A stretch of DNA of 64,000 nt from Metallibacterium scheffleri (GCF_002077135.1 NZ_LDOS01000002.1:1-64000); one strand, 5' to 3'. Positions 46,998-56,263 are shown, numbered from the stretch's first letter. Translations and numbers: made by a program. Notes: generated by a model not told the origin, from the letters alone.

Positions 46998-49313
46998 ATG
47001 AAACTTAGTACATGGTTTGACAATAAGTTAGACATAATCGCGACACTCATAGCGATTATAGCACTTTTGTGTTTATTGTCTTACCTTGTTGTTACAGCAT
47101 TAGTTAAGTTGCCTAGTTTTGATGGGGCAATGATGCTCAATAACGCAAGAATATTCTCGGAGACTGGGAGGTATGGGTATTTTTATAACGAATTTTTCTA
47201 CTTCCCTTCTCAGACAGACGGATTAATTGTAGTCTTGGCTTCAATTTTGTTCAAATTTTTTGGTGTTGGAATTTTTACCGCGCAATTGCCAAATTTGATA
47301 TTCAACATCATTCTCTTGTCAGGAATTATAGTTACTGTAAAACAGTTTGGTGCTGTGTTTTGGTCTGGGGGGCTTGTTGCAGCCTCTGTTATTTTGGTCC
47401 CTGGATTTTCTGAGTTTTCAGCGGGAGGCTATGGTGAAATTCCAGTTTTGGCACTTTTTCTCTGGGCTTTGATAGCATTCCGGAAATCATTAACTAATTC
47501 CAGATCAGATATGGCATTTGTATCTGGTCTGCTCCTTGGCCTCGCTTTTATTACAAAAGTGATGGCGCTGTTTTTTATCACTCCCGCAATTTCTTTGGCG
47601 CTTTTTTATTTGTATAAAAAAAAGATTAGATTGAAAATTATATTTGCCGCGGCAATTGGTGCGCTCGCAGTACCGTTGATATGGGAGTGTTTTCGATTCG
47701 TGCAAATGGGCCTGTCCGGCTACAGGCAATGGTGGTCTCTGCAGATTTTCCAGATCCTGCACCAATCGGGTGCTAGTACAGTTGATCATGCTGGCGCTAA
47801 ACAAATCGTAGACCGTGCGATTTTGCATTTGACATTGCTCGGCGGTTTCGTATCAATTAACGCCTTAAATTTTTTGTTGCTGATAATCGTGGCAGTCGTA
47901 GGCTATTTGATTTTTAGAAAAAGACTCGAGAATATTGGCGACCGATTCGCATTTGACGTAATTGCGCTAACATGTGCGCTTTTATTTTTTTGGTGGATCT
48001 TTTTATTGTCTAGTAATGGTGCATGGCTGCGAAGAATTGAAGATGGGTTATTGATGTTATACATTTTTTACTGTACCGCAGTGGTACTGCTATTCAAATT
48101 TTGGCGTACACATAAACTAATTATGCGTACATTTGTTGCAATCGTGCTAGTTACTGCGCTTGTATCGCTATCAGATTTTTACAATAACTACATAGGGGGT
48201 TTGCCTAGAATTCAATCGCAGACACATGCAGTTCTGCGGGGTGCGCGTCTACTGAATTCATTGCCAGCGAATTCTCATATTTTCGGTGTGGGTTGGTGGC
48301 AATCTCCGCAGCTTTCGCTGTTTTCAAATCGTTCTTTCTACAATTACCAGCACTGGACTATAAAAAAGTTGCAAGATTTGCACCACGCATATTTCGTTAC
48401 CGATGGGTATGCTCAAGCGCTTGGTGCTAATGAATTGAACTTTGTTCTTGATTCATCGGTGCACTCAGTGTTGATGCAAAGTTCTGCTGTATCAATTTAC
48501 AAAATTAATCAATTTTTAGATTATCCGCATTTAGAGATTCCGCTTGACGAAGTTTCGACGCTTCCTTCTGCTCTGAGTCAACATACGTTCAATTTCAATT
48601 TCTCTCGGGGTATCTATCATGACTTTTGGTCGAGGCCGCAAAGCGAGGTTGTACTTGGCCGGTCCGATGAGTCATCCATGAACGTTAAAATTGTAGTGCC
48701 ACCTGCTGTGATCAAGTCGAATCGGGTCCCAACTGTTTTCAAAATTGTTAGCCCGGGTTGTATAAATTATCACGCAGTCGTCAAGTCTTGGGTAAATACT
48801 TACCAAATACCGATAGAATGTAGTGCTTATTCAGTCATTGAGCCTTTCTTTGTCAAGTTTAGTATCAACGCACATGCGCCATTCATTCATCAGATCGATG
48901 CTGACAACAGATTACTCGGATTTATATTGCAGTCAGTTCAACTCGAAAAATGGCACATCAATAACAGCGACACATTATCTAGATTTCCGAACATCGTTGT
49001 TCAACATCTCTCAGCAGAAATTTCCACTCTACCGAGCGTACGAATGCGCGTCGATTGGGCCGACAATCGCTGTGCCGCCCAAACAGGTGTCGGTACCGCC
49101 AAATTCATATGGCAAGTGGCGCAGCCTGTGAAGGGTTCGACCGAGCTGTACGTGCGCTCCCCACCAGGACCGCAGACTTTGTTTGCTGCCGGTGGCCAAC
49201 AGGGTAGCGCCGTGACCGGAGCCTGGGTTCAGGCCGGGCAGGAGTTCACCTTGCGCACGCACGATGGTCGTGAACTGGCCATCGTGCGCATGCGCTACAC
49301 ACCTTGCCAATGA
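46998..49313 (+). CDS. Polytopic GT-C-like membrane glycosyltransferase, AT-rich
   Basis: 771 residues from ATG 46998, after a short AT-rich leader. The first loop contains LPSFDGAMMLNNARIFSETG, the Asp-containing region of GT-C enzymes such as ArnT/PMT. About ten membrane segments follow to residue ~400 (FFGVGIFTAQLPNLIFNIIL, LLGLAFITKVMALFFITPAI). The C-terminal half is periplasmic. The last ~90 residues share the LFAAGGQQGSAVTGAWVQAG domain with the 25824 lipoprotein. It would use a lipid-linked sugar in the periplasm. Codon use and base composition change sharply near residue 680: the end is GC-rich again, so an AT-rich body seems joined to a local C-terminus. Confidence 0.75.
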   Translation: MKLSTWFDNKLDIIATLIAIIALLCLLSYLVVTALVKLPSFDGAMMLNNARIFSETGRYGYFYNEFFYFPSQTDGLIVVLASILFKFFGVGIFTAQLPNLIFNIILLSGIIVTVKQFGAVFWSGGLVAASVILVPGFSEFSAGGYGEIPVLALFLWALIAFRKSLTNSRSDMAFVSGLLLGLAFITKVMALFFITPAISLALFYLYKKKIRLKIIFAAAIGALAVPLIWECFRFVQMGLSGYRQWWSLQIFQILHQSGASTVDHAGAKQIVDRAILHLTLLGGFVSINALNFLLLIIVAVVGYLIFRKRLENIGDRFAFDVIALTCALLFFWWIFLLSSNGAWLRRIEDGLLMLYIFYCTAVVLLFKFWRTHKLIMRTFVAIVLVTALVSLSDFYNNYIGGLPRIQSQTHAVLRGARLLNSLPANSHIFGVGWWQSPQLSLFSNRSFYNYQHWTIKKLQDLHHAYFVTDGYAQALGANELNFVLDSSVHSVLMQSSAVSIYKINQFLDYPHLEIPLDEVSTLPSALSQHTFNFNFSRGIYHDFWSRPQSEVVLGRSDESSMNVKIVVPPAVIKSNRVPTVFKIVSPGCINYHAVVKSWVNTYQIPIECSAYSVIEPFFVKFSINAHAPFIHQIDADNRLLGFILQSVQLEKWHINNSDTLSRFPNIVVQHLSAEISTLPSVRMRVDWADNRCAAQTGVGTAKFIWQVAQPVKGSTELYVRSPPGPQTLFAAGGQQGSAVTGAWVQAGQEFTLRTHDGRELAIVRMRYTPCQ

Positions 49314-50257
49314 GAATGACGATGCGTGAACCCAAGCCCAAGATCGCGCTGCTGATTCCTTGTTACAACGAGGAGATCGCCATTCGATCCGTGATCGAGG
49401 CCTTCAAGAAGTCGTTGCCTGACGCTGCAATCTACGTCTACGACAACAACTCCACGGATCGCACGGTCGAGTTTGCGCGCGCTGTGGGCGCGATCGTGCG
49501 CAGCGAAACACAGCAGGGCAAGGGCCACGTCGTGCGCCGCATGTTTCGTGACATCGACGCGGATTGGTACGTGATGGTCGATGGCGACGACACCTACGAC
49601 GCAGCCATGGCGCCCGAAATGCTGCGCTTGGCCATGTCTGAACCCTGCGACTTGGTGAACTGTATCCGCCGCGAGACCGAACAAGCCGCCTACCGCGCGG
49701 GGCACCGTTTGGGCAACCAGCTTCTGACCGGCTCGGTGCGCATGATCTTCGGTGATCGCGTGCACGACATGCTGTCGGGTTACAAGGTGTTCTCGCGGCG
49801 CTTCGCCAAATCCTTCCCGGCTTTGAGCGGGGGGTTCGATATCGAGACCGAGCTGGCCATCCACGCGCTGGAACTGGCCATGCCGGTGGCGCATGTCGAA
49901 GGCGACTACAAGGGGCGACCGCCCGGTTCGTCAAGCAAGCTGAGTACCTACCGCGATGGCTGGCGGATTTTGATGCTGATCCTCAAGATGATCCGGCACG
50001 AGCGTCCGATGTTCTTCTTCGGTGCGCTGGCGGTGTCGCTTGCGTTGATTTCGGTGGGACTGGGCCTGCCGGTGATCGTGCATTACATGCAAACCGGCCT
50101 GGTTCCGCGCTTTCCCACGGCGTTCCTGGCGCTGGGCATCATGGTGTTGGCCGCTCTTGCGCTGACTACGGGCATCATTCTCGACACGGTGACGCGCGGC
50201 CGCCGCGAGTTGCGCATGCTCGTGTACCTGCAGCATCCGATCCGTGCGGTTGAATAG
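49310..50257 (+). CDS. DPM-like family 2 glycosyltransferase with membrane tail
   Basis: 315 residues from ATG 49310, overlapping the previous stop by four bases. GT2 motifs: KIALLIPCYNEEIAIRSVIE, VYDNNSTDRTVEFARAVGA, QQGKGHVVRRMF and the DxD-type VMVDGDDTYDAAMAPEML. HDMLSGYKVFSRRFAKSFPA and GFDIETELAIHALEL follow. Two membrane helices end the protein. It probably makes the polyprenyl-phosphate sugar used by the GT-C enzyme next to it, which would explain the tight coupling. Confidence 0.88.
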   Translation: MRMTMREPKPKIALLIPCYNEEIAIRSVIEAFKKSLPDAAIYVYDNNSTDRTVEFARAVGAIVRSETQQGKGHVVRRMFRDIDADWYVMVDGDDTYDAAMAPEMLRLAMSEPCDLVNCIRRETEQAAYRAGHRLGNQLLTGSVRMIFGDRVHDMLSGYKVFSRRFAKSFPALSGGFDIETELAIHALELAMPVAHVEGDYKGRPPGSSSKLSTYRDGWRILMLILKMIRHERPMFFFGALAVSLALISVGLGLPVIVHYMQTGLVPRFPTAFLALGIMVLAALALTTGIILDTVTRGRRELRMLVYLQHPIRAVE

Positions 50258-50305
50258 CAGCAGCACTTGCCGGCATGCTTTCGCACCCGTTCTGATCTGA
50301 GCCGC

Positions 50306-52417
50306 ATGCGCAACTTTCGCAAGTTGTACCAGGCCTTGCCATTCGCGGCGCAGCGGCTGCGCATCAAGCGCTGGCTGGCTGCGCGCTCGGGGCTTGCGCG
50401 TCGGCTGGTGCTTGCCGCGCAGCAGGATGCCGCGCACGAACTGGAACAAGCCGCGCATGCGCCGGCGATCGCGCCGAGCGTCGATGCCGTCACACGGGTG
50501 CTGTCGCGTCCGCATGCGGGTGGGCGCGGCATCGGCTATGTCGCGCCATCGCAGGCAAGCCCGCCCGCGCCAATGCCGGTGCGGCTCGTCGCGTTCTACC
50601 TGCCGCAGTTTCATCCGACTGCCGAAAACGATGCATGGTGGGGTGCCGGCTTCACCGAGTGGACGCTGGTGGCGCGCGCCTCGCCCAAGGTCGAGGGGCA
50701 GACACAGCCGAAATTGCCAGGTGCGCTGGGCTTTTATGACTTGCGCCAGCCTGATGTGCTGCGTGCGCAGGCGCGCTTGGCGCGCATCTATGGCGTGCAT
50801 GGCTTCTGCTTTTATTTTTACTGGTTCGGTGGGCGTCGGTTGCTGGAGCAGCCGCTGCTGGATTTTCTGGCCGATGCCGATAACGATCTGCCGTTCTGCC
50901 TGTGCTGGGCCAACGAACCCTGGTCGCGGCGCTGGGATGGGCGCGACGACGATGTGTTGATCGCGCAGCAGCACGGCGCCGAGGACGATAGGGCGTTCAT
51001 CGACTACGTGGCGCGCTACTTGCGCGATGCGCGCGCCATCAAGGTGGATGGCAAGCCCGTGCTGGTGATCTACCGCCCAAGCTTGCTGCCCGATCCGAAG
51101 GCCACGGCGGCGCGCTGGCGTGCGCGTTGTCGCGAGCTGGGCATTGGCGAGATCCATCTTGCGTTCACGCTGGCGTTCGACAGCTTCGTGCCGCGCGATA
51201 TCGGCTTCGATGCCGCGATCGAGTTTCCGCCCAACAATGTCGTGGCGCGCGACATCACCGCACAGGTCAGGCGGCTCGCCCCGGGCTTTGCCGGCCGCGT
51301 GTACGACTGGCGCAGCCTGGCCGCGGCACCGCCGATGCTGCCGGATGACGCCGGCACGCTGCACCGCGGCGTGTGCCCGGGCTGGGACAACGAGGCGCGA
51401 CGCGCGGGTCGCGGCCGCGTGTTTCTGCACGCTGCGCCACGTCGTTACCGCGACTGGCTGGTGGCGGCGATGCGCGACACGTTGCGCCGTTGCGCGAATC
51501 GCGAGTCGGCGCTGCTGTTCATCAATGCCTGGAATGAATGGTCGGAGGGCGCCTATCTCGAACCGGATGCGCGTCTCGGTTACGCCTGGCTCGAGGCCAC
51601 GCGCGCGGCGCAGCGGATCGTGGCGGCGAGCCCGCGGGTTGCGGCACCACGGAAACCGTTACGGCACGTGTGCGTGGTGCTGCATGCGTTCTATCCCGAA
51701 CTGCTGGACGAGATCCTGCTGCCGCTGCGTACCTGGGGCGTGCCGTACCGACTGCTGTTGAGTACGGTCGCGGCCAGCGAAAAGGCCGTGCGCCAGAGAA
51801 TTGCCGCGCTGGGCATGACGGCGGAGATCCAGGTTTTCGAGAACCGCGGACGCGATGTGCTGCCGTTCCTGCAATTGGCGTCGCGCTTGCTCGATGAGGG
51901 CGAAAACCTGGTTCTGAAGCTGCACACCAAACGCTCGCTGCATCGTGGCGATGGTGAGACTTGGCGCCGCGATCTGCTCAACAAGCTGGTTGCGCTGGAC
52001 GAGTCCGAGTGCATCCTGCAAGCTTTTCAGGCCCAACCTGCGCTGGGCATGGTGGTGCCCGACGGACACTTGTTGAGTCTGCGCGCGTACTGGGGTGCCA
52101 ATGCCGGCAATGTGCAATCGCTGTGCCGGCGCATGGGTATCGGCGAGATCGATCCGGACACGGCCGCCTTCCCGGCAGGCTCCATGTTCTACGCGCGTCT
52201 CGAGGCGCTGCGCCCGCTGCTCGACACGTCGCTGGAACTGTTCGAGTTCGAGCCTGAAACGGGGCAACAGGATGGAACCATGGCGCACGCGATCGAGCGC
52301 GTGCTCGGGCTGTGCGTGCAGGCCGCCGGGATGCGCGTCACCACCAGCACGACCCTGGACGAAACGGCACCGGTGGTCGTGCGCGACTATCCATTCGCGG
52401 CGCGCGCTGGTGAGTAA
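50306..52417 (+). CDS. WbsX-like/GH99-like and RgpF-like fusion protein
   Basis: 703 residues from ATG 50306 (MRNFRKLYQALPFAAQRLRI); earlier starts lack support. Residues ~95-440 are the WbsX/GH99-like domain (PF14307 type): VAFYLPQFHPTAENDAWWG, GFTEWTLVARASP, GFCFYFYWFGGRRLLEQPLL and the ELGIGEIHLAF stretch. Residues ~450-700 are the rhamnan-synthesis F-like domain (PF05045 type): CVVLHAFYPELLDEILLPLR, VFENRGRDVLPFLQLASRL and LKLHTKRSLHRGDGETWRRD. Both occur in O-antigen clusters. Its last 105 bases are duplicated 1.2 kb downstream. Confidence 0.85.
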   Translation: MRNFRKLYQALPFAAQRLRIKRWLAARSGLARRLVLAAQQDAAHELEQAAHAPAIAPSVDAVTRVLSRPHAGGRGIGYVAPSQASPPAPMPVRLVAFYLPQFHPTAENDAWWGAGFTEWTLVARASPKVEGQTQPKLPGALGFYDLRQPDVLRAQARLARIYGVHGFCFYFYWFGGRRLLEQPLLDFLADADNDLPFCLCWANEPWSRRWDGRDDDVLIAQQHGAEDDRAFIDYVARYLRDARAIKVDGKPVLVIYRPSLLPDPKATAARWRARCRELGIGEIHLAFTLAFDSFVPRDIGFDAAIEFPPNNVVARDITAQVRRLAPGFAGRVYDWRSLAAAPPMLPDDAGTLHRGVCPGWDNEARRAGRGRVFLHAAPRRYRDWLVAAMRDTLRRCANRESALLFINAWNEWSEGAYLEPDARLGYAWLEATRAAQRIVAASPRVAAPRKPLRHVCVVLHAFYPELLDEILLPLRTWGVPYRLLLSTVAASEKAVRQRIAALGMTAEIQVFENRGRDVLPFLQLASRLLDEGENLVLKLHTKRSLHRGDGETWRRDLLNKLVALDESECILQAFQAQPALGMVVPDGHLLSLRAYWGANAGNVQSLCRRMGIGEIDPDTAAFPAGSMFYARLEALRPLLDTSLELFEFEPETGQQDGTMAHAIERVLGLCVQAAGMRVTTSTTLDETAPVVVRDYPFAARAGE
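52313..52417 (+). repeat. 105-bp direct repeat, copy 1 (end of the 50306 gene)
   Basis: The last 105 bases of the gene, including TGAGTAA. They recur at 53534-53638 with about five differences. Confidence 0.92.
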
Positions 52418-52534
52418 AGCCTTGCAAACCATGCATGCTCGGCATTCCGCAATCGGCTTTTGTTGCGCTTGTCCACAGCAGTCGGCGCGCCATCACCGGC
52501 TGTCATGCCCGCGTAGGCGGGGGACGTCGGGTGC

Positions 52535-52722
52535 GCAGCGGCAGGTCGAGGTAATCGCCCAGCTCGGTGAACTCGGCGATTTCCTCGCTCTTGGCGCGGA
52601 TTTCCTTGTCGCTCATGCCCAGCAGCAGGCCGCGCAGACGGATGTTCTGTCGGCCGGTGGATTGGTCGTCCATGCCCAGGGCGATGTCCAGCAGCGGCAC
52701 GGTCTTGCCCTGCGTGCGCTGG
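52535..52722 (-). pseudogene. Fragment of a wzt-like ABC ATPase gene
   Basis: On the minus strand it encodes VPLLDIALGMDDQSTGRQNI, RLRGLLLGMSDKEIRAK, then FTELGDYLDLPLR. This is an internal piece of the 61741-62502 ATPase (62047-62227) at high DNA identity. The piece has neither Walker A nor signature. It is a remnant, showing that a second wzt copy or an older arrangement once lay here. Confidence 0.85.
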
Positions 52723-52946
52723 CATCGGCGGAGCGCGTCGCGGCGGTGGAGCCGTGCCGCGTGATGGCTGCGCGGCTCCATGCATGCTGCGCGGCTTGTG
52801 GGACGGCTCGCGCGGACGCCGCGGCCCGGCGCCGGGCGATGTAATGGAGCAGGCTTCGCAGGGCACTGTCTGAGGTCGCAGCAGCTTGTTGTTCTCGCCT
52901 GGGTATGCCAAGGTATTGCACATTGATACCCGAGCCCGGGCGACAC

Positions 52947-53237
52947 ATGAGCAAACCGACATCAAATCCGGTTGCGATCAAGATCGATCTCGACACCAAA
53001 GAGCGCGTGAAGCGCCTGGCTGCGGCGCGCCATCGCGCCGCGCATTGGCTCATGCGCGAGGCCATCAGCCAGTACCTTGATCGCGAAGAGAAGCGCGAGG
53101 CGTTCAGGCAGGATGCCATCAGGGCGTGGAACGAGTATCGGGCCACGGGCATGCATGCGACAGCCGAGGAGACGGATGCCTGGCTGGCCAAGCTGGAATC
53201 CGATGAGGCGGCCGAGCCGCCTGCATGTCACGGTTGA
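52947..53237 (+). CDS. Ribbon-helix-helix antitoxin
   Basis: 96 residues from ATG 52947 (MSKPTSNPVAIKIDLDTKER). RHH DNA-binding N-terminus with AARHRAAHWLMREAISQYLD, then a helical toxin-binding tail ending in EETDAWLAKLESDEA. It matches CopG/ParD/RelB-type antitoxins. The ParE/RelE toxin start overlaps its end by 13 bases. Confidence 0.88.
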   Translation: MSKPTSNPVAIKIDLDTKERVKRLAAARHRAAHWLMREAISQYLDREEKREAFRQDAIRAWNEYRATGMHATAEETDAWLAKLESDEAAEPPACHG

Positions 53238-53515
53238 TCTGGTCGCGATCAGCGCTCGGCGATGTCCAGCGGCTGCATCGTTTTCTCGTGTCCAAGAATC
53301 CCGATGCGGCACGGCGCTCGATTGCCGCCATCCGTCGCGGGGTGAGGATACTCGCTGCGCTGCCGGCCAGTGGCCGCCCGGCGGAGGACATGGAGGTCGA
53401 GTATCGCGAGCTTGTAATCGGGTTTGGCGATAGCGGCTACGTGGTGTTGTATCGCTACGATGGCGCGACCGCGGTGATCCTGGCCGTGCGCCATCAGAAA
53501 GAGGCTGGCTACTGA
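53225..53515 (+). CDS. ParE/RelE-family toxin
   Basis: 96 residues from ATG 53225. MSRLIWSRSALGDVQRLHRF, KNPDAARRSIAAIRRGV, the AALPASGRPAEDME loop, YRELVIGFGDSGYVVLYRYD and ILAVRHQKEAGY are the RelE/ParE pattern. The family either poisons gyrase (ParE) or cleaves mRNA on the ribosome (RelE). The RHH partner favours ParDE-like. The module lies between two copies of the end of the 50306 gene. Confidence 0.9.
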   Translation: MSRLIWSRSALGDVQRLHRFLVSKNPDAARRSIAAIRRGVRILAALPASGRPAEDMEVEYRELVIGFGDSGYVVLYRYDGATAVILAVRHQKEAGY

Positions 53516-53533
53516 CGTGGGTGGCGCAGGATA

Positions 53534-53638
53534 TGCGTGCAGGCCGCCGGGATGCGCGTCACCACCAGCACGGCCCTGGATGAAGCGACGCCGGTGGTCG
53601 TGCGCGACTATCCATTCGCGGCGCGCGCTGGTGAGTAA
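53534..53638 (+). repeat. 105-bp direct repeat, copy 2
   Basis: About 95% identical to 52313-52417. It is a stranded 3' end of the RgpF-like gene, on the far side of the toxin-antitoxin module. Confidence 0.92.
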
Positions 53639-53698
53639 TTCCATTTCCACATCAATAGGTTAATAATATTGCCATCGCAGCCGACCAAGGTGAGCGTG

Positions 53699-53810
53699 AT
53701 GGCAAGAATCGCGAGAGGGGTGGAAGCGGCGAAGCAAGCGCGCGCGGCCATTGCCGCGGCCAAGACGGTGGAGCAATTGCGGCAAGCGCAAGCGGTCGTG
53801 CCCCCCCGGG
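53699..53810 (+). pseudogene. Truncated N-terminus, possibly of an IS630-type transposase
   Basis: ATG 53699 gives MARIARGVEAAKQARAAIAA and KTVEQLRQAQAVV, then stops making sense at the inverted repeat of the next IS. The TVEQLRQAQAVV pattern resembles the start of IS630-type transposases. Weak call. Confidence 0.35.
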
Positions 53811-55724
53811 TTCGACAGTTCACGCCAAAAAATCGCCCATTTTCGCCTCATGCCCCAGCATTCATGCGGGTTCCCGGCCTGAATTTCCGAAACTCGTGTA
53901 GTGGCACGTTATGCCTTTTTACGTATGCTTGAACGTATATTTGACAAGCATGTTGGCTGTTTTATAGTAGCGGCATGTTCGTCAAGATCACTTCCTCCGG
54001 ATCCCGGCGCTACCTGCAGCTGGTCGAGGCTTATCGGGATGACCTTGGTAAGCCCAGGCAGCGCACCGTGGCGACCTTGGGTCGGCTTGACCAGGTGGGC
54101 GATCAACTCGATCAAGTCATCACCGGGTTGGCGCGCGCCACCGGCAGAACTCTGCCCGCCGTGGAGCCGCCCTCCATCACCTTCGAAACGGCCCGCGCCT
54201 TCGGTGATGTGTGGGCGCTGACCGAGCTCTGGCACGAACTGGGGTTTGACCGACTGCGCCAGGCGTTTGGCCGCACCCGCCATGCGATCGATATTGAGGC
54301 GCTGCTGCGCATCATGGTGTTCAACCGCCTGTGTGATCCGGAGTCCAAGCTGGGCGTGCTGCGCTGGCTGGAGACGGTGAGCCTGCCGGGTTTGTCGCTG
54401 GAGTCAGTCAGTCATCAGCAACTGCTGCGCGCCATGGATGCGCTGGTCGATCAACAGGCCGCGGTCGAGAAGACGGTGGCGCAGTTGTTGCGTCCGCTGG
54501 TCGATCAGGAGTTGTCGGTCGTGTTCTACGACATGACCACCATCCGCGCGGCGGGCCTGTCGGAACAGGAGTCCGATGTCCGCCAGTTCGGCATGAGCAA
54601 GGAAGGCCTGATCGCACGCCAGTTCATGCTGGGCGTGGTGCAGACCGCCGAAGGCCTGCCGTTGCATCACGAGGTGTTCGACGGCAACACCGCCGAAGTG
54701 ACCACACTCAAGCCCACGATTGAGAAGTTGGTGGCGCGCTTTGCGGTCAAGCGGATGATCGTGGTGGCCAATCGGGGCCTGCTCTCGCAGGACAATCTGG
54801 CCGAACTGCAGGCCATCACCTTGCCGAGCGGTGCTCCACTGGAGTTCATCCTGGCGGTGCCAGGACGCCGTTATGGCGAGGTGGCCGATGCGGTGGCGCC
54901 CGTGCATGCAAAGCACTTTGCCCACGCCACGCAAGAGGCGTTGGCAGAAACCCACTGGAATGGTTTGCGGCTGGTGATCGCGCACAACCCTGACACGGCC
55001 GCCACCCAGACGACGGCGCGCGACAAGACCATCCATGCGCTGGAGCAACAGGCGGCCCAGTGGGTCGGCAAGCTCGATGATCAGGATGAAGGCCAGCGCC
55101 AGCGCGGGCGTAAGCTGTCCGATGGCGGCGTGCGTGCCAAGTTCTACCGCGCCGTGTGCGAAGCGCAACTGACCCGGATCATCCGGGTGGACCTGAAGAG
55201 TGAGCGTTTCACTTACGGTATCGACGAGCAGGCCTTGAAGCACGCCCAGTTGATGGACGGCAAATTACTGCTGATCACCAACACCCAGGATCTGAGCGCA
55301 GAGCAACTGGTGGCGCGGTACAAGTCGCTGGCCGACATCGAGCGCGGGTTCCGCGTGTTGAAATCGGAAATCGAGATCGGCCCGGTCTACCACCGGCTGC
55401 CAGAGCGCATCCGCGCACACGCGACGATCTGCTTCATCGCGCTCATCCTGTACCGGATCATGCGCCAGCGCCTGCACGCCGCCGCCGCCCCGACCTCGCC
55501 CGAACGAGCGCTCGCTCAACTACGCCGCATCCAGCATCACCGCATCACCTTGAACGGCTCGCAACCCTCAGCCGGCCTGTCCACAACCAGCGCCGAGCAG
55601 AGCGCCTTATTGGCTACCCTCAAACTCTCCAAACCCCGCCTGCCGGAGCAGATGACCCTGCTGTAGTGGCATTTTTGAAATCTACAGACAAGCAAATCAA
55701 ATACTTGCGTGCCTAACTGTCGAA
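53811..55724 (+). mobile_element. IS1634-like (IS4 superfamily) insertion sequence
   Basis: Terminal inverted repeats TTCGACAGTT and AACTGTCGAA. CCCGGG lies on both outer sides (53805-53810 and 55725-55730). Because CCCGGG is palindromic, it could be a 6-base target duplication or the outer part of the repeats. One transposase gene. Confidence 0.85.
53975..55666 (+). CDS. IS1634-like transposase
   Basis: 563 residues from ATG 53975. MFVKITSSGSRRYLQLVEAY and PRQRTVATLGRLDQV are the usual IS1634 start. The DDE core has VVFYDMTTIRAAGLSEQE, GLPLHHEVFDGNTAEV, MIVVANRGLLSQDNLAELQ and YKSLADIERGFRVLKSEIEI, with RIRAHATICFIALIL at the end. Intact. The element sits directly upstream of a lone XRE regulator. 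Confidence 0.93.
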   Translation: MFVKITSSGSRRYLQLVEAYRDDLGKPRQRTVATLGRLDQVGDQLDQVITGLARATGRTLPAVEPPSITFETARAFGDVWALTELWHELGFDRLRQAFGRTRHAIDIEALLRIMVFNRLCDPESKLGVLRWLETVSLPGLSLESVSHQQLLRAMDALVDQQAAVEKTVAQLLRPLVDQELSVVFYDMTTIRAAGLSEQESDVRQFGMSKEGLIARQFMLGVVQTAEGLPLHHEVFDGNTAEVTTLKPTIEKLVARFAVKRMIVVANRGLLSQDNLAELQAITLPSGAPLEFILAVPGRRYGEVADAVAPVHAKHFAHATQEALAETHWNGLRLVIAHNPDTAATQTTARDKTIHALEQQAAQWVGKLDDQDEGQRQRGRKLSDGGVRAKFYRAVCEAQLTRIIRVDLKSERFTYGIDEQALKHAQLMDGKLLLITNTQDLSAEQLVARYKSLADIERGFRVLKSEIEIGPVYHRLPERIRAHATICFIALILYRIMRQRLHAAAAPTSPERALAQLRRIQHHRITLNGSQPSAGLSTTSAEQSALLATLKLSKPRLPEQMTLL

Positions 55725-55764
55725 CCCGGGAGTCCCGCTTTGTCGAGTTCCTGAGAGGTGCACC

Positions 55765-56046
55765 ATGACGAAGCACGAAACCTATGGCAGTGTGTGGGAC
55801 GCCATCGCCGATACCCCGGAGCAAGCGGCCAATCTGCGCGCGCGCGCAGCACTCATGCAGCAGATCGCAGCCATCATCGAGGCTGCTGGCTGGAAGCAGG
55901 CCGAGGCGGCTGAACGCTGTGGCGTGACCCAGCCGCGCATCAATGATCTGCTGCGCGGCCGCGTGTCGCGCTTCTCCCTCGATGCGCTGGTGAACATTGC
56001 CACGGCGCTGGGCCGGCGTGTCCACTTGGCGCTGGAAGCCGCCTGA
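55765..56046 (+). CDS. XRE-family HTH regulator, likely orphan antitoxin
   Basis: 93 residues from ATG 55765, with GAGAGG upstream. HTH at ~40-75: AGWKQAEAAERCGVTQPRIN, DLLRGRVSRFSLDALV. This is the HTH_37/HigA-like type that usually follows a RelE/HigB-type toxin gene. Here the IS1634-like element ends 35 bases before it, so any toxin was removed or moved. Confidence 0.8.
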   Translation: MTKHETYGSVWDAIADTPEQAANLRARAALMQQIAAIIEAAGWKQAEAAERCGVTQPRINDLLRGRVSRFSLDALVNIATALGRRVHLALEAA

Positions 56047-56263
56047 GCATATCGTCATCCTCGCTTGAGACTTGTCATCCCCGCGCAGAGCCTGCCCCCG
56101 CGAAGGCGGGGGCGGGAAGCGCTTCACAACAGCGAAGCGGGTCATCGCTTCACCACAGCGACTGGTCATCCAGTGCCGACGCCGTCTCCAAGTGCCAGAA
56201 GGCGCTGGATGTGCGGATAGCCATCCGCTGTTTGGAAATGGATTCCCGCCTGCGCGGGGATGA
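56047..56263 (+). repeat. REP-like palindromes upstream of the second group II intron
   Basis: GCCCCCGCGAAGGCGGGGGC near 56093 and GATTCCCGCCTGCGCGGGGA near 56241. The last one ends directly at the intron start, so it is the hairpin target of the intron. No gene here. Confidence 0.75.

Noticed and set aside
49931-51430. Open frame of 499 codons on the minus strand
   Set aside because: Antisense to the WbsX-RgpF gene; composition is typical of a shadow frame.
56047-56263. Possible CRISPR-like repeats
   Set aside because: The repeats are short palindromes of unequal spacing without spacers. They fit REP-like elements.
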